Shown here: positions 48,959 through 57,702 of the stretch, piece by piece | Position numbering within the stretch: the stretch's first letter is position 1 | Layout: every line of letters begins with the position of its first letter | NCBI RefSeq assembly: GCF_900111485.1 | Contig: NZ_FOIC01000010.1 | Coordinates: 1 to 64,000 of the forward strand | Source: Natrinema hispanicum | GTDB taxonomy: Archaea > Halobacteriota > Halobacteria > Halobacteriales > Natrialbaceae | Reading direction: 5' to 3' | Length of the DNA stretch: 64,000 nucleotides | Position numbers and translations under genes: made by a program | Notes under the pieces: model-generated | Told to the model about the DNA's origin: nothing | Databases searched by the model: none | What the model saw: only the letters and a program-made list of their open reading frames with translations

Positions 48959-49369
48959 TTACGATTCGGTTGTGTACAGATACACCGCACCGATGGCGAC
49001 GATTGCTTCGGTGACTTTCGTGATGACGGCCATCGGGTTGAGACTCCCCTGCATGTAGAACGCGTCGATGCTGAACCCTTGGAAGACGAACAGGGCAATG
49101 ATCGTGGCGATCGAATAGGCCGCCGCAACGAGATAGAGCGTCTGGTTCCAGTAGGGAGTCAGGTAGATGACGACGCCACCAAGGAAGCCAAGCCCGTTCA
49201 GGATGAACAGGATCCCCATCATCTGATTGAATCCCATGGCCCGGGGGGCGAGTACCAAATGAAGGATTCCTGTCACAACTGCTGCGAGTATCACCAGATA
49301 CCCGACCGGGTTCGATGGGAGACTGATCAGCGAGTCGGTTCGTCCTGCCGCCGTTGATTGCGCAGACAT
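48959..49369 (-). CDS. Four-helix membrane protein, unknown
   Basis: This 136-residue protein has four hydrophobic segments (VGYLVILAAVVTGILHLVLA, MGILFILNGLGFLGGVVIYL, LYLVAAAYSIATIIALFVF, AVITKVTEAIVAIGAVYLY). Histidine in the first helix and prolines between helices are visible. No family is recognised with certainty. Start 49369 (MSAQSTAAG) avoids an upstream extension with no pattern. Confidence 0.7.
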   Translation of the reverse strand: MSAQSTAAGRTDSLISLPSNPVGYLVILAAVVTGILHLVLAPRAMGFNQMMGILFILNGLGFLGGVVIYLTPYWNQTLYLVAAAYSIATIIALFVFQGFSIDAFYMQGSLNPMAVITKVTEAIVAIGAVYLYTTES

Positions 49370-49698
49370 TATCCGACTTATTAGGCCAGCACTTGATGGG
49401 TCGTACTTCGATTCCAATATTGTGGGAACGATAGCTATCTTCTATACTTATTTCATTCTATCGGCGGTATTGGTGGACAGGACGCGCGCTTTCGGAGATA
49501 TACCGGCAGTATTGTTATAGAGTGTGCGTCCCGTGACTGTGTATTCGACCGATGAACGCACACTCGGCGAGCTGATTCGACACGAAACAGGAGAAAACGA
49601 CGGGAAAGTAATACTGCAGGACAAACCGGTTCAGATCACCACCGACGACACACCCGCGAGCCCTTGTCGGTGTGACGAGACTCAGGTCCAACCAGTTA

Positions 49699-50874
49699 CT
49701 AGTCGTCGGCCGTTTCTGTATCCGCTTTCTCACCCAGCACTTCCTCGCGGTGTTCGTCGAGCAGCGGCGCGCGACCGCGGGGCTTGGGGTTCGTCTCAGT
49801 CATCTTGATCGGGTTGCCCGCGATCTCGACGTCCGTGTCGGCACCGGGCTGTTCGACCGGCACGAGCATGTCCCGCGTGTGAACGTGCGGGTCGTCGAAG
49901 ATCTCCTCGGTGGTCTGGACCGGCGCGGCTGGCACACGACCCTCGAGTTTGTCGACGAGTTCGTCGTTGGTCTGTGCGCGGGTCCACTCGGCGATCTCCT
50001 CGCGCAGCGCGTCGCGGTGCTCTAAGCGCTCGGGCGTCGTGGGGTAGTCCTCGGCGAGATCCTCGCGATCCATCACGTCGCACAGTTCCGCCCAGTGGTT
50101 GTTGTTGAACGCGGCGATGACGGCGTAGCCGTCGTCGGTCTCGAAGGCGTTGTAGGGGAACAGCGTCGGGTGGGAGTTGCCCCGGCGGGTGGGGGCGTCG
50201 CCGGTGTAGGACTGCTGGTAGATGGCGCGCTCGGTGAAGCTGATCATCGAGTCGTACATGCCGGTGTCGACGTACTGGCCCTCGCCGGTCTGTTCGCGGT
50301 GGTTGACCGCAGCCAGAATGCCGATACAGTTCAGCGTGGCGGTAAAGAGGTCGCCGACACCGGGGCCGGTCTTCGTCGGCGGGCCGTCGGGCTGGCCGGT
50401 GGTCTCCATGACGCCACCGAGCGCCTGCGCGATGAGGTCGAAGGAGGGTTGGCCCTGTCGATCGGTTTCGCCCGTGCGCGGGTCGCCAAAGCCACGGATC
50501 GAGGAGTAGATGATGTCCTCGTTGTACTCTGTGAGCGTTTCGTAGCCCAGCCCGTACTTCTCCATCGTGCCCGAGCGGTAGTTCTCGACGACGATGTCGG
50601 CTTCCTCGACGAGCGAGAGGAAATCTTCGCGGTCTTCTTCCTCGCGGAAGTTCAGCTCGATACTCTTCTTGCCGCGGTTAACACTCTGGAAGTAGCCACC
50701 GTAGGCTTCCGCCTCGGGATCGTCGACGAACGGCGGGTTCGAGCGGATCATATCACCGCCCGGCCGTTCGATCTTGACGACGTCCGCACCGAGGTCCGCA
50801 AGTAACATCGTGCAGTACGGCCCAGCCAGCACCTGGGTCAGATCTAGCACGCGAAGGTTGGAAAGTGCTCCCAT
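49699..50874 (-). CDS. mct: Succinyl-CoA:mesaconate CoA-transferase (family III)
   Basis: This 391-residue CaiB/BaiF-type CoA-transferase has RVLDLTQVLAGPYCTMLLAD at its start, followed by a KIERPGGD motif, the catalytic-aspartate region GQPSFDLIAQALGG and FTATLNCIGILAAV. Its place next to the methylaspartate-cycle genes identifies it as the transferase that activates mesaconate with succinyl-CoA. It is divergent from glmS, sharing a 177-nt promoter region. Start 50874 is the family start. Confidence 0.88.
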   Translation of the reverse strand: MGALSNLRVLDLTQVLAGPYCTMLLADLGADVVKIERPGGDMIRSNPPFVDDPEAEAYGGYFQSVNRGKKSIELNFREEEDREDFLSLVEEADIVVENYRSGTMEKYGLGYETLTEYNEDIIYSSIRGFGDPRTGETDRQGQPSFDLIAQALGGVMETTGQPDGPPTKTGPGVGDLFTATLNCIGILAAVNHREQTGEGQYVDTGMYDSMISFTERAIYQQSYTGDAPTRRGNSHPTLFPYNAFETDDGYAVIAAFNNNHWAELCDVMDREDLAEDYPTTPERLEHRDALREEIAEWTRAQTNDELVDKLEGRVPAAPVQTTEEIFDDPHVHTRDMLVPVEQPGADTDVEIAGNPIKMTETNPKPRGRAPLLDEHREEVLGEKADTETADD

Positions 50875-51018
50875 GTCTGTACGCTCTCTTCTGAAACCAT
50901 CCCCAAAACCCTTACCATCGATCATGAAGTTGGTTCGCTGTACCGCGGTTAGTGGCAACACTCACCATTTGGACACTCATAGGATGTTTAAAGAATATTA
51001 TCATGGAAGATCATTAAG

Positions 51019-51024
51019 TTTATA
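51019..51024 (+). promoter_or_regulatory. TATA box for the glmS-mcl operon
   Basis: TTTATA at 51019-51024 lies about 30 nt before the glmS ATG at 51052, fitting a leaderless transcript of the five-gene methylaspartate operon. Confidence 0.6.
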
Positions 51025-51051
51025 CCCACGTTCCTCATGGTTCTGCATACG

Positions 51052-51492
51052 ATGTCCCAAACGGTCGTCCTCGGCGTGATTGGCTCCGATGCCCACGTCG
51101 TTGGCATCACAATCTTAGAGCAAGCCTTCAGTGCAGCCGGCTTCGATGTCGTGAACCTCGGCGTCCAAACCTCCCAAGAGGAGTTCGCCGAAGCCGCGGT
51201 AGCCCACGACGCACAGGCTGTACTCGTTTCCTCGCTCTACGGCCACGCCGAGCAGGACTGCCAGGGATTCCATGACGTCCTCGAAGCGGCGGGTGTCGAT
51301 GCCGTCAGCTACATCGGCGGCAACCTCGCTGTCGGACAGGACGACTTCGAGCAAACTCGGAAGACGTTCCGGGAGCTCGGCTTCGATCGCGTCTTCGACT
51401 CTGAAACCGACCCCGAAGACGCGATCGCTGCGCTGCGCGAAGACCTCGAGATCACTCCGACCGAGTCGGAACGCGCAACTATTAGTTCTTAG
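51052..51492 (+). CDS. glmS: Methylaspartate (glutamate) mutase subunit S
   Basis: This 146-residue cobalamin-binding subunit carries the base-off B12 motif DxHxxG as GSDAHVVGITILEQA, and later SYIGGNLAVGQDDFE. With subunit E it rearranges L-glutamate to 3-methylaspartate by a B12 radical, the first step of the methylaspartate cycle. It is the first gene of the operon and is followed by glmE after 8 nt. Start 51052 (MSQTVVLG) is supported by the TATA spacing. In haloarchaea the gene is also called mamA. Confidence 0.94.
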   Translation: MSQTVVLGVIGSDAHVVGITILEQAFSAAGFDVVNLGVQTSQEEFAEAAVAHDAQAVLVSSLYGHAEQDCQGFHDVLEAAGVDAVSYIGGNLAVGQDDFEQTRKTFRELGFDRVFDSETDPEDAIAALREDLEITPTESERATISS

Positions 51493-51500
51493 ATGTCTAG

Positions 51501-52940
51501 ATGATACGAGACGAACGCATACCATCCGACGAGCTACAGCGTATCGACGAAGAGATCCGGTCGAACTGGCCGACGGGAGCCGATGTCGACTTCGAAGAAG
51601 CGATCGAGTACCACGAATCGCTGCCCGAACACAAGCGATTCGCTGACGTCCTCGAGTCGGCGGACAAACCGCTCTTACAGCCTCGAGCCGGTGTGCCCCG
51701 GCTCGACGACCAGATCGAACTGCTGGAATACCTCCACCAGGAGGGCCAGGCAGATCTGCTGCCGACCACGATCGACTCGTACACGCGTGACAACGAGTAC
51801 GAGAAGGCCCAGCAGGGCTTAGAGAAGGCCCGCGAGACGGGCGATGACACCCTGAACGGCTTCCCGGCCGTCAACCACGGCGTCGAGGGCTGCCGGAAAC
51901 TGATCGACGCGATCGACGCGCCGATCGAGGTCCGTCACGGCACGCCGGACGCCCGGCTGCTGGCGGCAATCACCTTCGCCGGCGGCTTCCAGAGCTTCGA
52001 GGGTGGCCCGATCTCCTACAACATTCCGTACACCAAACGCCACGGCCTCGAAGAGACCATCAAGCGCTGGCAGTTCGTCGACCGGTTGGCAGGAGCCTAC
52101 ACCGAACGCGGCATTCGGATCAACCGCGAGCCGTTCGGCCCGCTGACCGGGACGCTGGTCCCGCCGTCGATCGCGATCGCGATCGGGATCGTCGAGGGGC
52201 AGCTAGCGGCGACCCAGGGCGTTCGGTCGATCACGCTCGGCTACGGACAGGTCGGCAACGTCGTCCAAGACGTCGCTGCCCTGCAGGCGCTTCGGAAACT
52301 CGCAAACGAGTACCTGCCCGACGAGGTCGTCGTCACCACCGTCTTCCACGAGTGGATGGGCGGGTTCCCGCCGGACGAAGCCCGTGCGAACGGTGTCATC
52401 AGCCTCGGCGGCATGACCGCTGCCATCGCCCAGCCCGATAAGGTCATCACCAAGTCGCCCCAGGAGTTCCAGGGGGTTCCGACCAAGGAGGCAAACGCCT
52501 CGGGCCTGCGCACCACGCGTCAGGTCATCGACATGGCCATTGAACAGAAGATCGACATCGACGGCATCGAAGAGGAACAGGACCTCATCGAGCGCGAGAC
52601 CCGCTGTCTGATGGATACGATCTTCGAACACGGCGACGGCGACGTCGTCCAGGGAACGCTCAAAGCGTTCGACTCCGGGGCACTCGACGTGCCCTTCGCA
52701 CCCAGCGACAGTGCGAAGGGTGCCATCTTGCCCGCACGGGACGACGACGGTCGCGTCCGCATCTTCGAGTGGGCCGACCTCGCGATGGACGACGACATCA
52801 AAGAGATTCACAAAGCGCGACTGTCCCAGCGTGCCGACACCGAGGGGCGCAAACAGTCGTTCCGGATGGTTGCAGACGACGTCGACGCGATCAGCGACGG
52901 CAAACTCATCGGTCGCCCCCAGGGCGACGTGAAACTATGA
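51501..52940 (+). CDS. glmE: Methylaspartate (glutamate) mutase subunit E
   Basis: This 479-residue catalytic subunit has VRHGTPDARLLAAITFAGGF and RINREPFGPLTGTLVPPSIA, then TLGYGQVGNVVQDVAALQAL and EWMGGFPPDEARANGV, matching the TIM-barrel subunit of glutamate mutase. It works with GlmS and adenosylcobalamin. It overlaps the next gene by 4 nt (ATGA), so translation is coupled. In haloarchaea the gene is also called mamB. Confidence 0.94.
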   Translation: MIRDERIPSDELQRIDEEIRSNWPTGADVDFEEAIEYHESLPEHKRFADVLESADKPLLQPRAGVPRLDDQIELLEYLHQEGQADLLPTTIDSYTRDNEYEKAQQGLEKARETGDDTLNGFPAVNHGVEGCRKLIDAIDAPIEVRHGTPDARLLAAITFAGGFQSFEGGPISYNIPYTKRHGLEETIKRWQFVDRLAGAYTERGIRINREPFGPLTGTLVPPSIAIAIGIVEGQLAATQGVRSITLGYGQVGNVVQDVAALQALRKLANEYLPDEVVVTTVFHEWMGGFPPDEARANGVISLGGMTAAIAQPDKVITKSPQEFQGVPTKEANASGLRTTRQVIDMAIEQKIDIDGIEEEQDLIERETRCLMDTIFEHGDGDVVQGTLKAFDSGALDVPFAPSDSAKGAILPARDDDGRVRIFEWADLAMDDDIKEIHKARLSQRADTEGRKQSFRMVADDVDAISDGKLIGRPQGDVKL

Positions 52941-54211
52941 ATATTACAGGCATATACGCAACGCCCGGCTACTCCGGGTTCTTCTTCGACGACCAGCGCG
53001 CGATCAAGCAGGGAGCAGAACACGACGGCTTCACCTACGAGGGTGAGCCGGTCACCAATGGCTTCGACGAGATTCGCCAGGCCGGCGAATCGATCATCGT
53101 CGACGTCGAACTCGAAGACGGGACCGTCGCCCGCGGCGACTGTGCCGCGGTCCAGTACTCCGGTGCCGGCGGGCGTGACCCGCTGTTCAAAGCCGAGGAG
53201 TACGCCCCCGTCATCGAAGGCCCCGTCGCCGACGAACTCGAGGGCCGCGACGCCACTGACTTCCTCGACAACGCGGAGCTGCTCGAGGAGATGGAAGTCG
53301 ACGGCGATCGGCTCCACACGGCGATCCGCTACGGTGTCTCACAGGCGCTGCTCGGCGCGGCGGCCGAAGCCGAGAACACGACGAAGACGGACGTCATGGC
53401 CGATGCCTTGGGTACCGAGCCCGCGACGGAGCCGGTCCCCGTCTTCGGTCAGTCCGGCGACGACCGCTACACCAACACCGAGAAGATGTTCATCAAGGGC
53501 GTGCCGGTCCTGCCCCACGCGCTCATCAACAGCGTCGAGAAGATCGGCGAGAACGGCGAGACCTTACTCGAGTACGTCGAGTGGCTCGTCGAGCGCTCGC
53601 AGGAACTCGGTCCAGAAGACTACGATCCGCGCTTCCACATCGACGTCTACGGGATGATCGGCGAGATCTTCGGCGCACCGTACGACCGCGACGAAGTGGT
53701 CGACTACTTCGCCGCACTCGAGGAAGCCGCCGCACCCTACCCGATCCAGATCGAGGGGCCGATGGACGTCGGCAACCGCGAAGACCAGATCGCGGCGATG
53801 GTCGAACTCCGCGAGGGACTCGACGACGCCGGCGTCGACGTCGACATCGTCGCCGACGAGTGGTGTAACACCTTCGAGGACGTGCAGGCGTTCGTCGACG
53901 CCGGCGCGGCCGACCTCGTGCAGGTGAAGACGCCCGACCTCGGTGGCATCCACCGCAGCGGACAGGCAGTTCGCTACTGTGAAGGCACCGACACGCGGGC
54001 CTACCTCGGTGGGACCTGCAACGAAACGGAAACCTCTGCGCGTGCCTGCGCCCACGTCGCACTCGCGACGAACGCCGCGCAGGTGCTCGCAAAGCCCGGG
54101 ATGGGCTTCGACGAGGGGTACATGATCGTCGAAAACGAGATGCGACGAACGATCGCGCGACGAGCACGCAACCAGCCACAACAGACTGACGAGGTGACTG
54201 CAGATGACTGA
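52937..54211 (+). CDS. mal: Methylaspartate ammonia-lyase
   Basis: This 424-residue enolase-superfamily enzyme removes ammonia from 3-methylaspartate to give mesaconate. Visible are the start MNITGIYATPGYSGFFFDDQ, the metal-ligand region HIDVYGMIGEIF and ADEWCNTFEDVQAF, and the catalytic lysine in LVQVKTPDLGGIHRSG, which matches the Lys331 motif of the clostridial enzyme. Start 52937 overlaps the glmE stop. The ends of the gene overlap mch by 8 nt. Confidence 0.95.
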   Translation: MNITGIYATPGYSGFFFDDQRAIKQGAEHDGFTYEGEPVTNGFDEIRQAGESIIVDVELEDGTVARGDCAAVQYSGAGGRDPLFKAEEYAPVIEGPVADELEGRDATDFLDNAELLEEMEVDGDRLHTAIRYGVSQALLGAAAEAENTTKTDVMADALGTEPATEPVPVFGQSGDDRYTNTEKMFIKGVPVLPHALINSVEKIGENGETLLEYVEWLVERSQELGPEDYDPRFHIDVYGMIGEIFGAPYDRDEVVDYFAALEEAAAPYPIQIEGPMDVGNREDQIAAMVELREGLDDAGVDVDIVADEWCNTFEDVQAFVDAGAADLVQVKTPDLGGIHRSGQAVRYCEGTDTRAYLGGTCNETETSARACAHVALATNAAQVLAKPGMGFDEGYMIVENEMRRTIARRARNQPQQTDEVTADD

Positions 54212-55268
54212 TTGGACAGATCCCGATACGTTCGCACAGGCACTCGAGCAAGTCGAAACCAAAGAGAAGGGCAGTTGTTTCGAGGACTTCGAAGAAGGCG
54301 ATGTCATCGAGCACGACCCCGGGCTCACCCTCACCCAGTTCGGCAACGAACAGTGGATGGGCCAGACGCTCAACCACGACCCCGCCTACTGGCGCACCGA
54401 CGCCGCCGAGGAACGGGGCTTCGAGGAGCCGCCAGTCCACCCCGACTATCTGACCGCGGCAACGCTCGGTATCACCGTCGAAGACCTGAGTGAGAAGGGT
54501 GGGTACTTCCTCGGTCGCACCGACGTTCGCTTCCCCGGCACGCCGGTCTATACGGGTACTGAACTCCACGTCGAGAGCGAGGTCGTCAACCGCGCTACCT
54601 CGAGTTCCCGACCCGAGTACGGCATCGTCTCGTGGCGGACCCGCGGGAAAGACGCCGAAACCGGCGAGGTGCTGTGTTCCTACGAGCGCACGAACATGAT
54701 TCCGCGTCGCGAGCCCGTCGCGACTGACGGCAGTGGAGCCGCCGCTGCCGAGGAGGAAGACGACGAACCCGAGCTCCCCGACGAGTTCATCGCCCCCGAA
54801 GGCGGCTACTTCGAGGACTTCGTCGCCGCGCTCGAGGAAGCCGATGACGAAAACGCCGCCGTCGCCTATCGCCACGAACGCGGCCGCACGCAGGACGACG
54901 TGACTGTCGCCTCCTTGCCGCTGGCGACGCTCAACACGGCCAAACAACACCACAACGTCGACGTGATGTCCGACTCTCCCTCCGGTGACATCGTCACCTA
55001 CGGCGACGTGACCCGCTCGACGGCGCTGGGCCACGCTCGCTCGGACGAGCAGACCTGGCGTGAAGTCGGCTTCGACGACGAATCGTTCCATACGTTCGTC
55101 GCCGTCGGCGACACCGTCTACGCGTTTACGCGCGTCCTCGAGGCCGAAGACGACGCCTCGAGCGACGAAGCCGGTACTGTCACCTTCGAACACATCGCGT
55201 TCAACCAGGACGACGAACCTGTCTACTCGGGAACGCGAACCGCGGAGATTCGAAAGCGTTCTAACTAA
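54204..55268 (+). CDS. mch: Mesaconyl-CoA hydratase (MaoC-like, two hot-dog domains)
   Basis: This 354-residue hydratase adds water to mesaconyl-CoA to give beta-methylmalyl-CoA. Two hot-dog halves are visible: residues 20-170 with CFEDFEEGDVIEHDPGLTLT and GFEEPPVHPDYLTAATL, and residues 200-350 with HERGRTQDDVTVASLPLATL and HHNVDVMSDSPSG. An acidic linker (residues 175-200) separates them. It is the fourth gene of the operon. Confidence 0.9.
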   Translation: MTDWTDPDTFAQALEQVETKEKGSCFEDFEEGDVIEHDPGLTLTQFGNEQWMGQTLNHDPAYWRTDAAEERGFEEPPVHPDYLTAATLGITVEDLSEKGGYFLGRTDVRFPGTPVYTGTELHVESEVVNRATSSSRPEYGIVSWRTRGKDAETGEVLCSYERTNMIPRREPVATDGSGAAAAEEEDDEPELPDEFIAPEGGYFEDFVAALEEADDENAAVAYRHERGRTQDDVTVASLPLATLNTAKQHHNVDVMSDSPSGDIVTYGDVTRSTALGHARSDEQTWREVGFDDESFHTFVAVGDTVYAFTRVLEAEDDASSDEAGTVTFEHIAFNQDDEPVYSGTRTAEIRKRSN

Positions 55269-55315
55269 CACGATCGATCGTTACAAACGACCGCAGACGA
55301 CTACCAATTCAAATC

Positions 55316-56359
55316 ATGACTGACGACATTCGACTCTGCCGTACGTTCCAGACTGCACCGGCCGCCGTTCCGAAAGACGACTCCGCGAAGTATCTGCGCT
55401 CGGGTCTTGAAGCCGAGGGCTTCCAGGCCCCCGACTGGCTCGTCCCCGACATGGAAGACGGCACCGCGCCGAACATGAAAGACGAGGGCCTCGAGAACAC
55501 GATCGATCTCGTCCCGGACTACGACTTCCCCGGCGAGATCTGGCCTCGCGTCGAGTGGAGCTACGAGGACGCCTCGTTCCGCGACCGCGGTCGCGAACAG
55601 ATCGACCAGCTCGTCGGCGAAATCGGCGACGAGATCGATGGCGTCGTTGTCCCCAAGGTCGGCCGCGTCGAGGACGTCAAACGCGCCGCCGAAGCCGTTG
55701 CCGAAGCCGAGTCCGAACACGGCTACGCTGATGGCTCGATCAAACTCTCGATCATCATCGAGACCGGCCGCGCCCGCTCGGACCTCCGTGAAATCTCCAA
55801 ATTCGGTGAAGACTCCCGGCTCACCGCTCTCGTCTTCGGCCCCGTCGACTACGCGGCCGAACTGGGTGCGCGTGACCTCGGTGACGGCCGCCCGCGCTGG
55901 GACGGCCTCCTCGAGGCACTCTCGAACGAAGCCAGCGCCGCCGACCTGCTCTGTATCGGCGGCCCCTTCGACGACCTGTTCAAGGAACGCGCCGGCCTGA
56001 CCTACTACAACGCCGACGCCTATGCCGACCAGGTCGAACACGAAGCCCACCTCGGCCTCGACGGCTCCTGGTCGCTGTACCCAAAGCAGACGATCCAGGC
56101 CAACACCGTCCACATGCCCACGCCCGAGGAACTCGAGCGTGACGTGAGCAAGATCGAACGCTTCAACGAGGCCAAAGCCGAGGGGACCGGCGCGGTCACG
56201 CTCGACGGCCAGATGGTCGACGAAGCGACGTTCAAGGTCTTCCGCAACACGGTCCAGCAGGTCCGTGCGATCGACGAGACCCGCCCCGCACAGACTGAAG
56301 AATACTACGACGAGGACCTGCTCGAGCGCGCTCGCGACCTCGAGCTGTCGTACACGTAA
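55316..56359 (+). CDS. mcl: Beta-methylmalyl-CoA lyase (CitE/HpcH family)
   Basis: This 347-residue enzyme of the CitE/HpcH aldolase family splits beta-methylmalyl-CoA into propionyl-CoA and glyoxylate. Metal and CoA sites are visible in LVPDMEDGTAP, RVEWSYEDASF, IKLSIIIETGRARSDL, LVFGPVDYAAELG and GLDGSWSLYPKQTIQANTVH. It follows mch after 47 nt. In haloarchaea this gene is also called citE1 and a separate citE2 encodes malyl-CoA thioesterase; citE2 is not in the window. Confidence 0.9.
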   Translation: MTDDIRLCRTFQTAPAAVPKDDSAKYLRSGLEAEGFQAPDWLVPDMEDGTAPNMKDEGLENTIDLVPDYDFPGEIWPRVEWSYEDASFRDRGREQIDQLVGEIGDEIDGVVVPKVGRVEDVKRAAEAVAEAESEHGYADGSIKLSIIIETGRARSDLREISKFGEDSRLTALVFGPVDYAAELGARDLGDGRPRWDGLLEALSNEASAADLLCIGGPFDDLFKERAGLTYYNADAYADQVEHEAHLGLDGSWSLYPKQTIQANTVHMPTPEELERDVSKIERFNEAKAEGTGAVTLDGQMVDEATFKVFRNTVQQVRAIDETRPAQTEEYYDEDLLERARDLELSYT

Positions 56360-56442
56360 CGCGCGCAATCGGCGGCTGATTGCGATTTCACTCGCGGTTT
56401 CTTTTATCAGCGGGATGTAAGACGCATCCGCCAGAACCAGCG

Positions 56443-57621
56443 TTAGAGAGTGACCAGCGTCGCGTCCGCGGCCGCTGCCGCGGCGCGCTCGAGTAAGTCG
56501 TCGGGCTCGGCTGCGAGCAGCGGCTCGAGGCGGGCGTTGGTCTCGACGCGGCCAGGTGTGACACGGTTGCAGCCGGCATCGATCGTCGAATCGGTGAACG
56601 TCCCGATCTCGCGGGCTTTCGCGACGATGTCTGCTTTGTCCCACGTCAGCAGTGGCCGGTGAATCGGGAGCCGTGTCGCACGGCTGGTCACCCCGAGATT
56701 GCGGACGGTCTGGCTGGATTTCTGGCCGGCTGCCTCACCGGTGACGATACCGTTGGCATTGACGCGGTCGGCCAGCGTTTCGGCGGCGCGGTAGAAAAAG
56801 CGACGCAGCGAAAGCATTCGGCCCTGTTCCATCTCGTTGACCAGCAGATCAACCGTCTCACCGCCCGGGATCCGGTAGACTTGCATGTCGAAGTTCGGTG
56901 CGTACGTCGAGAGGATCCGGACAGTCTCCATCGCACGTGCTTCGTGGTCGATGCCGCCGTAATCGCCGAGATCGACGTAGGCCGGGACGACCGGGCTGCC
57001 CCGGCGCATCATCTCGTAGGCCGCGACCGGCGAGTCGATCCCGCCGCTGACCAGCGCGATGACCGGTTCCTGTGAGCCAAGCGGCAGCCCGCCCGGGCCA
57101 GGAACCGTCTCGAGGTAGATGAAAGTCAGCTCCTCGCGGACTTCGACGCCGAAGGTCAGGTCGGGATCGTCGAGATCGACTTCGGGTTCGAAGTCGTCGT
57201 CAACGGCCTCCCAGATGGCGGTCCCGCCCTCGCGAGCGATATCTTCGCTGTCGTAGGGCAGGGTCTTGTCGGCGCGGCGAGCGTCGACGGCGAACGTCCC
57301 ACCGTTGTAGCACGCGCGGGCGGTCTCCTCGAGGGCTTCGATGATCCGTGCTTTCTCGGTGCTGACGACCAGGGCGGGACTCGCGGAGACAACGCCGAAG
57401 GCGTCCGTGACGGCCGCGGTTGCGTCCTCGATGGCGTCTTCGCTCGTGTGAATCAACGGCCGGTTCCACCGGCGTTCGACCTCGCCGGGAATCGAGCGGT
57501 CAGCGAGAAGGGCCTCGATGTTTTCGACGAGGAGCCCCTCCATGTACCGCTTGACGGTGTTGCTCTTGGTGTTGACGTCCCCATGACGGACGAGGACGGT
57601 GTCGGCTCCCGGGGGATGCAT
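56443..57621 (-). CDS. thiI: tRNA sulfurtransferase ThiI
   Basis: This 392-residue protein has an N-terminal ferredoxin-like/THUMP region (residues 1-165) and a PP-loop ATPase domain with ALVSGGIDSPVAAYEMM near residue 188. The later GEAAGQKSSQTVRNLGVTS is also typical. ThiI makes 4-thiouridine at position 8 of tRNA. There is no rhodanese domain, as in many archaeal members. It converges on mcl. Confidence 0.93.
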   Translation of the reverse strand: MHPPGADTVLVRHGDVNTKSNTVKRYMEGLLVENIEALLADRSIPGEVERRWNRPLIHTSEDAIEDATAAVTDAFGVVSASPALVVSTEKARIIEALEETARACYNGGTFAVDARRADKTLPYDSEDIAREGGTAIWEAVDDDFEPEVDLDDPDLTFGVEVREELTFIYLETVPGPGGLPLGSQEPVIALVSGGIDSPVAAYEMMRRGSPVVPAYVDLGDYGGIDHEARAMETVRILSTYAPNFDMQVYRIPGGETVDLLVNEMEQGRMLSLRRFFYRAAETLADRVNANGIVTGEAAGQKSSQTVRNLGVTSRATRLPIHRPLLTWDKADIVAKAREIGTFTDSTIDAGCNRVTPGRVETNARLEPLLAAEPDDLLERAAAAAADATLVTL

Positions 57622-57702
57622 GGGCTGTGATAGATGGTTGCGACTATAAGGGGATTACGAGGTGCGTATCGGTCTCGAGCGGTCGAGCGCAGACCCACCG
57701 TC

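Noticed and set aside
49524-49808. Possible small gene starting with GTG, reading VTVYSTDERTLGELIRHE
   Set aside because: The first 50 codons look protein-like, but the frame runs into the 3' end of mct on the other strand and no family is recognised. It could be a gene remnant, but support is too weak.
53526-55271. Minus-strand frame of 581 codons opposite mal and mch
   Set aside because: Its second half is an arginine-rich, low-complexity translation typical of an antisense shadow, and it lacks any known motif.
55301-56644. Minus-strand frame of 447 codons opposite mcl
   Set aside because: Shadow of a conserved lyase; no motif.
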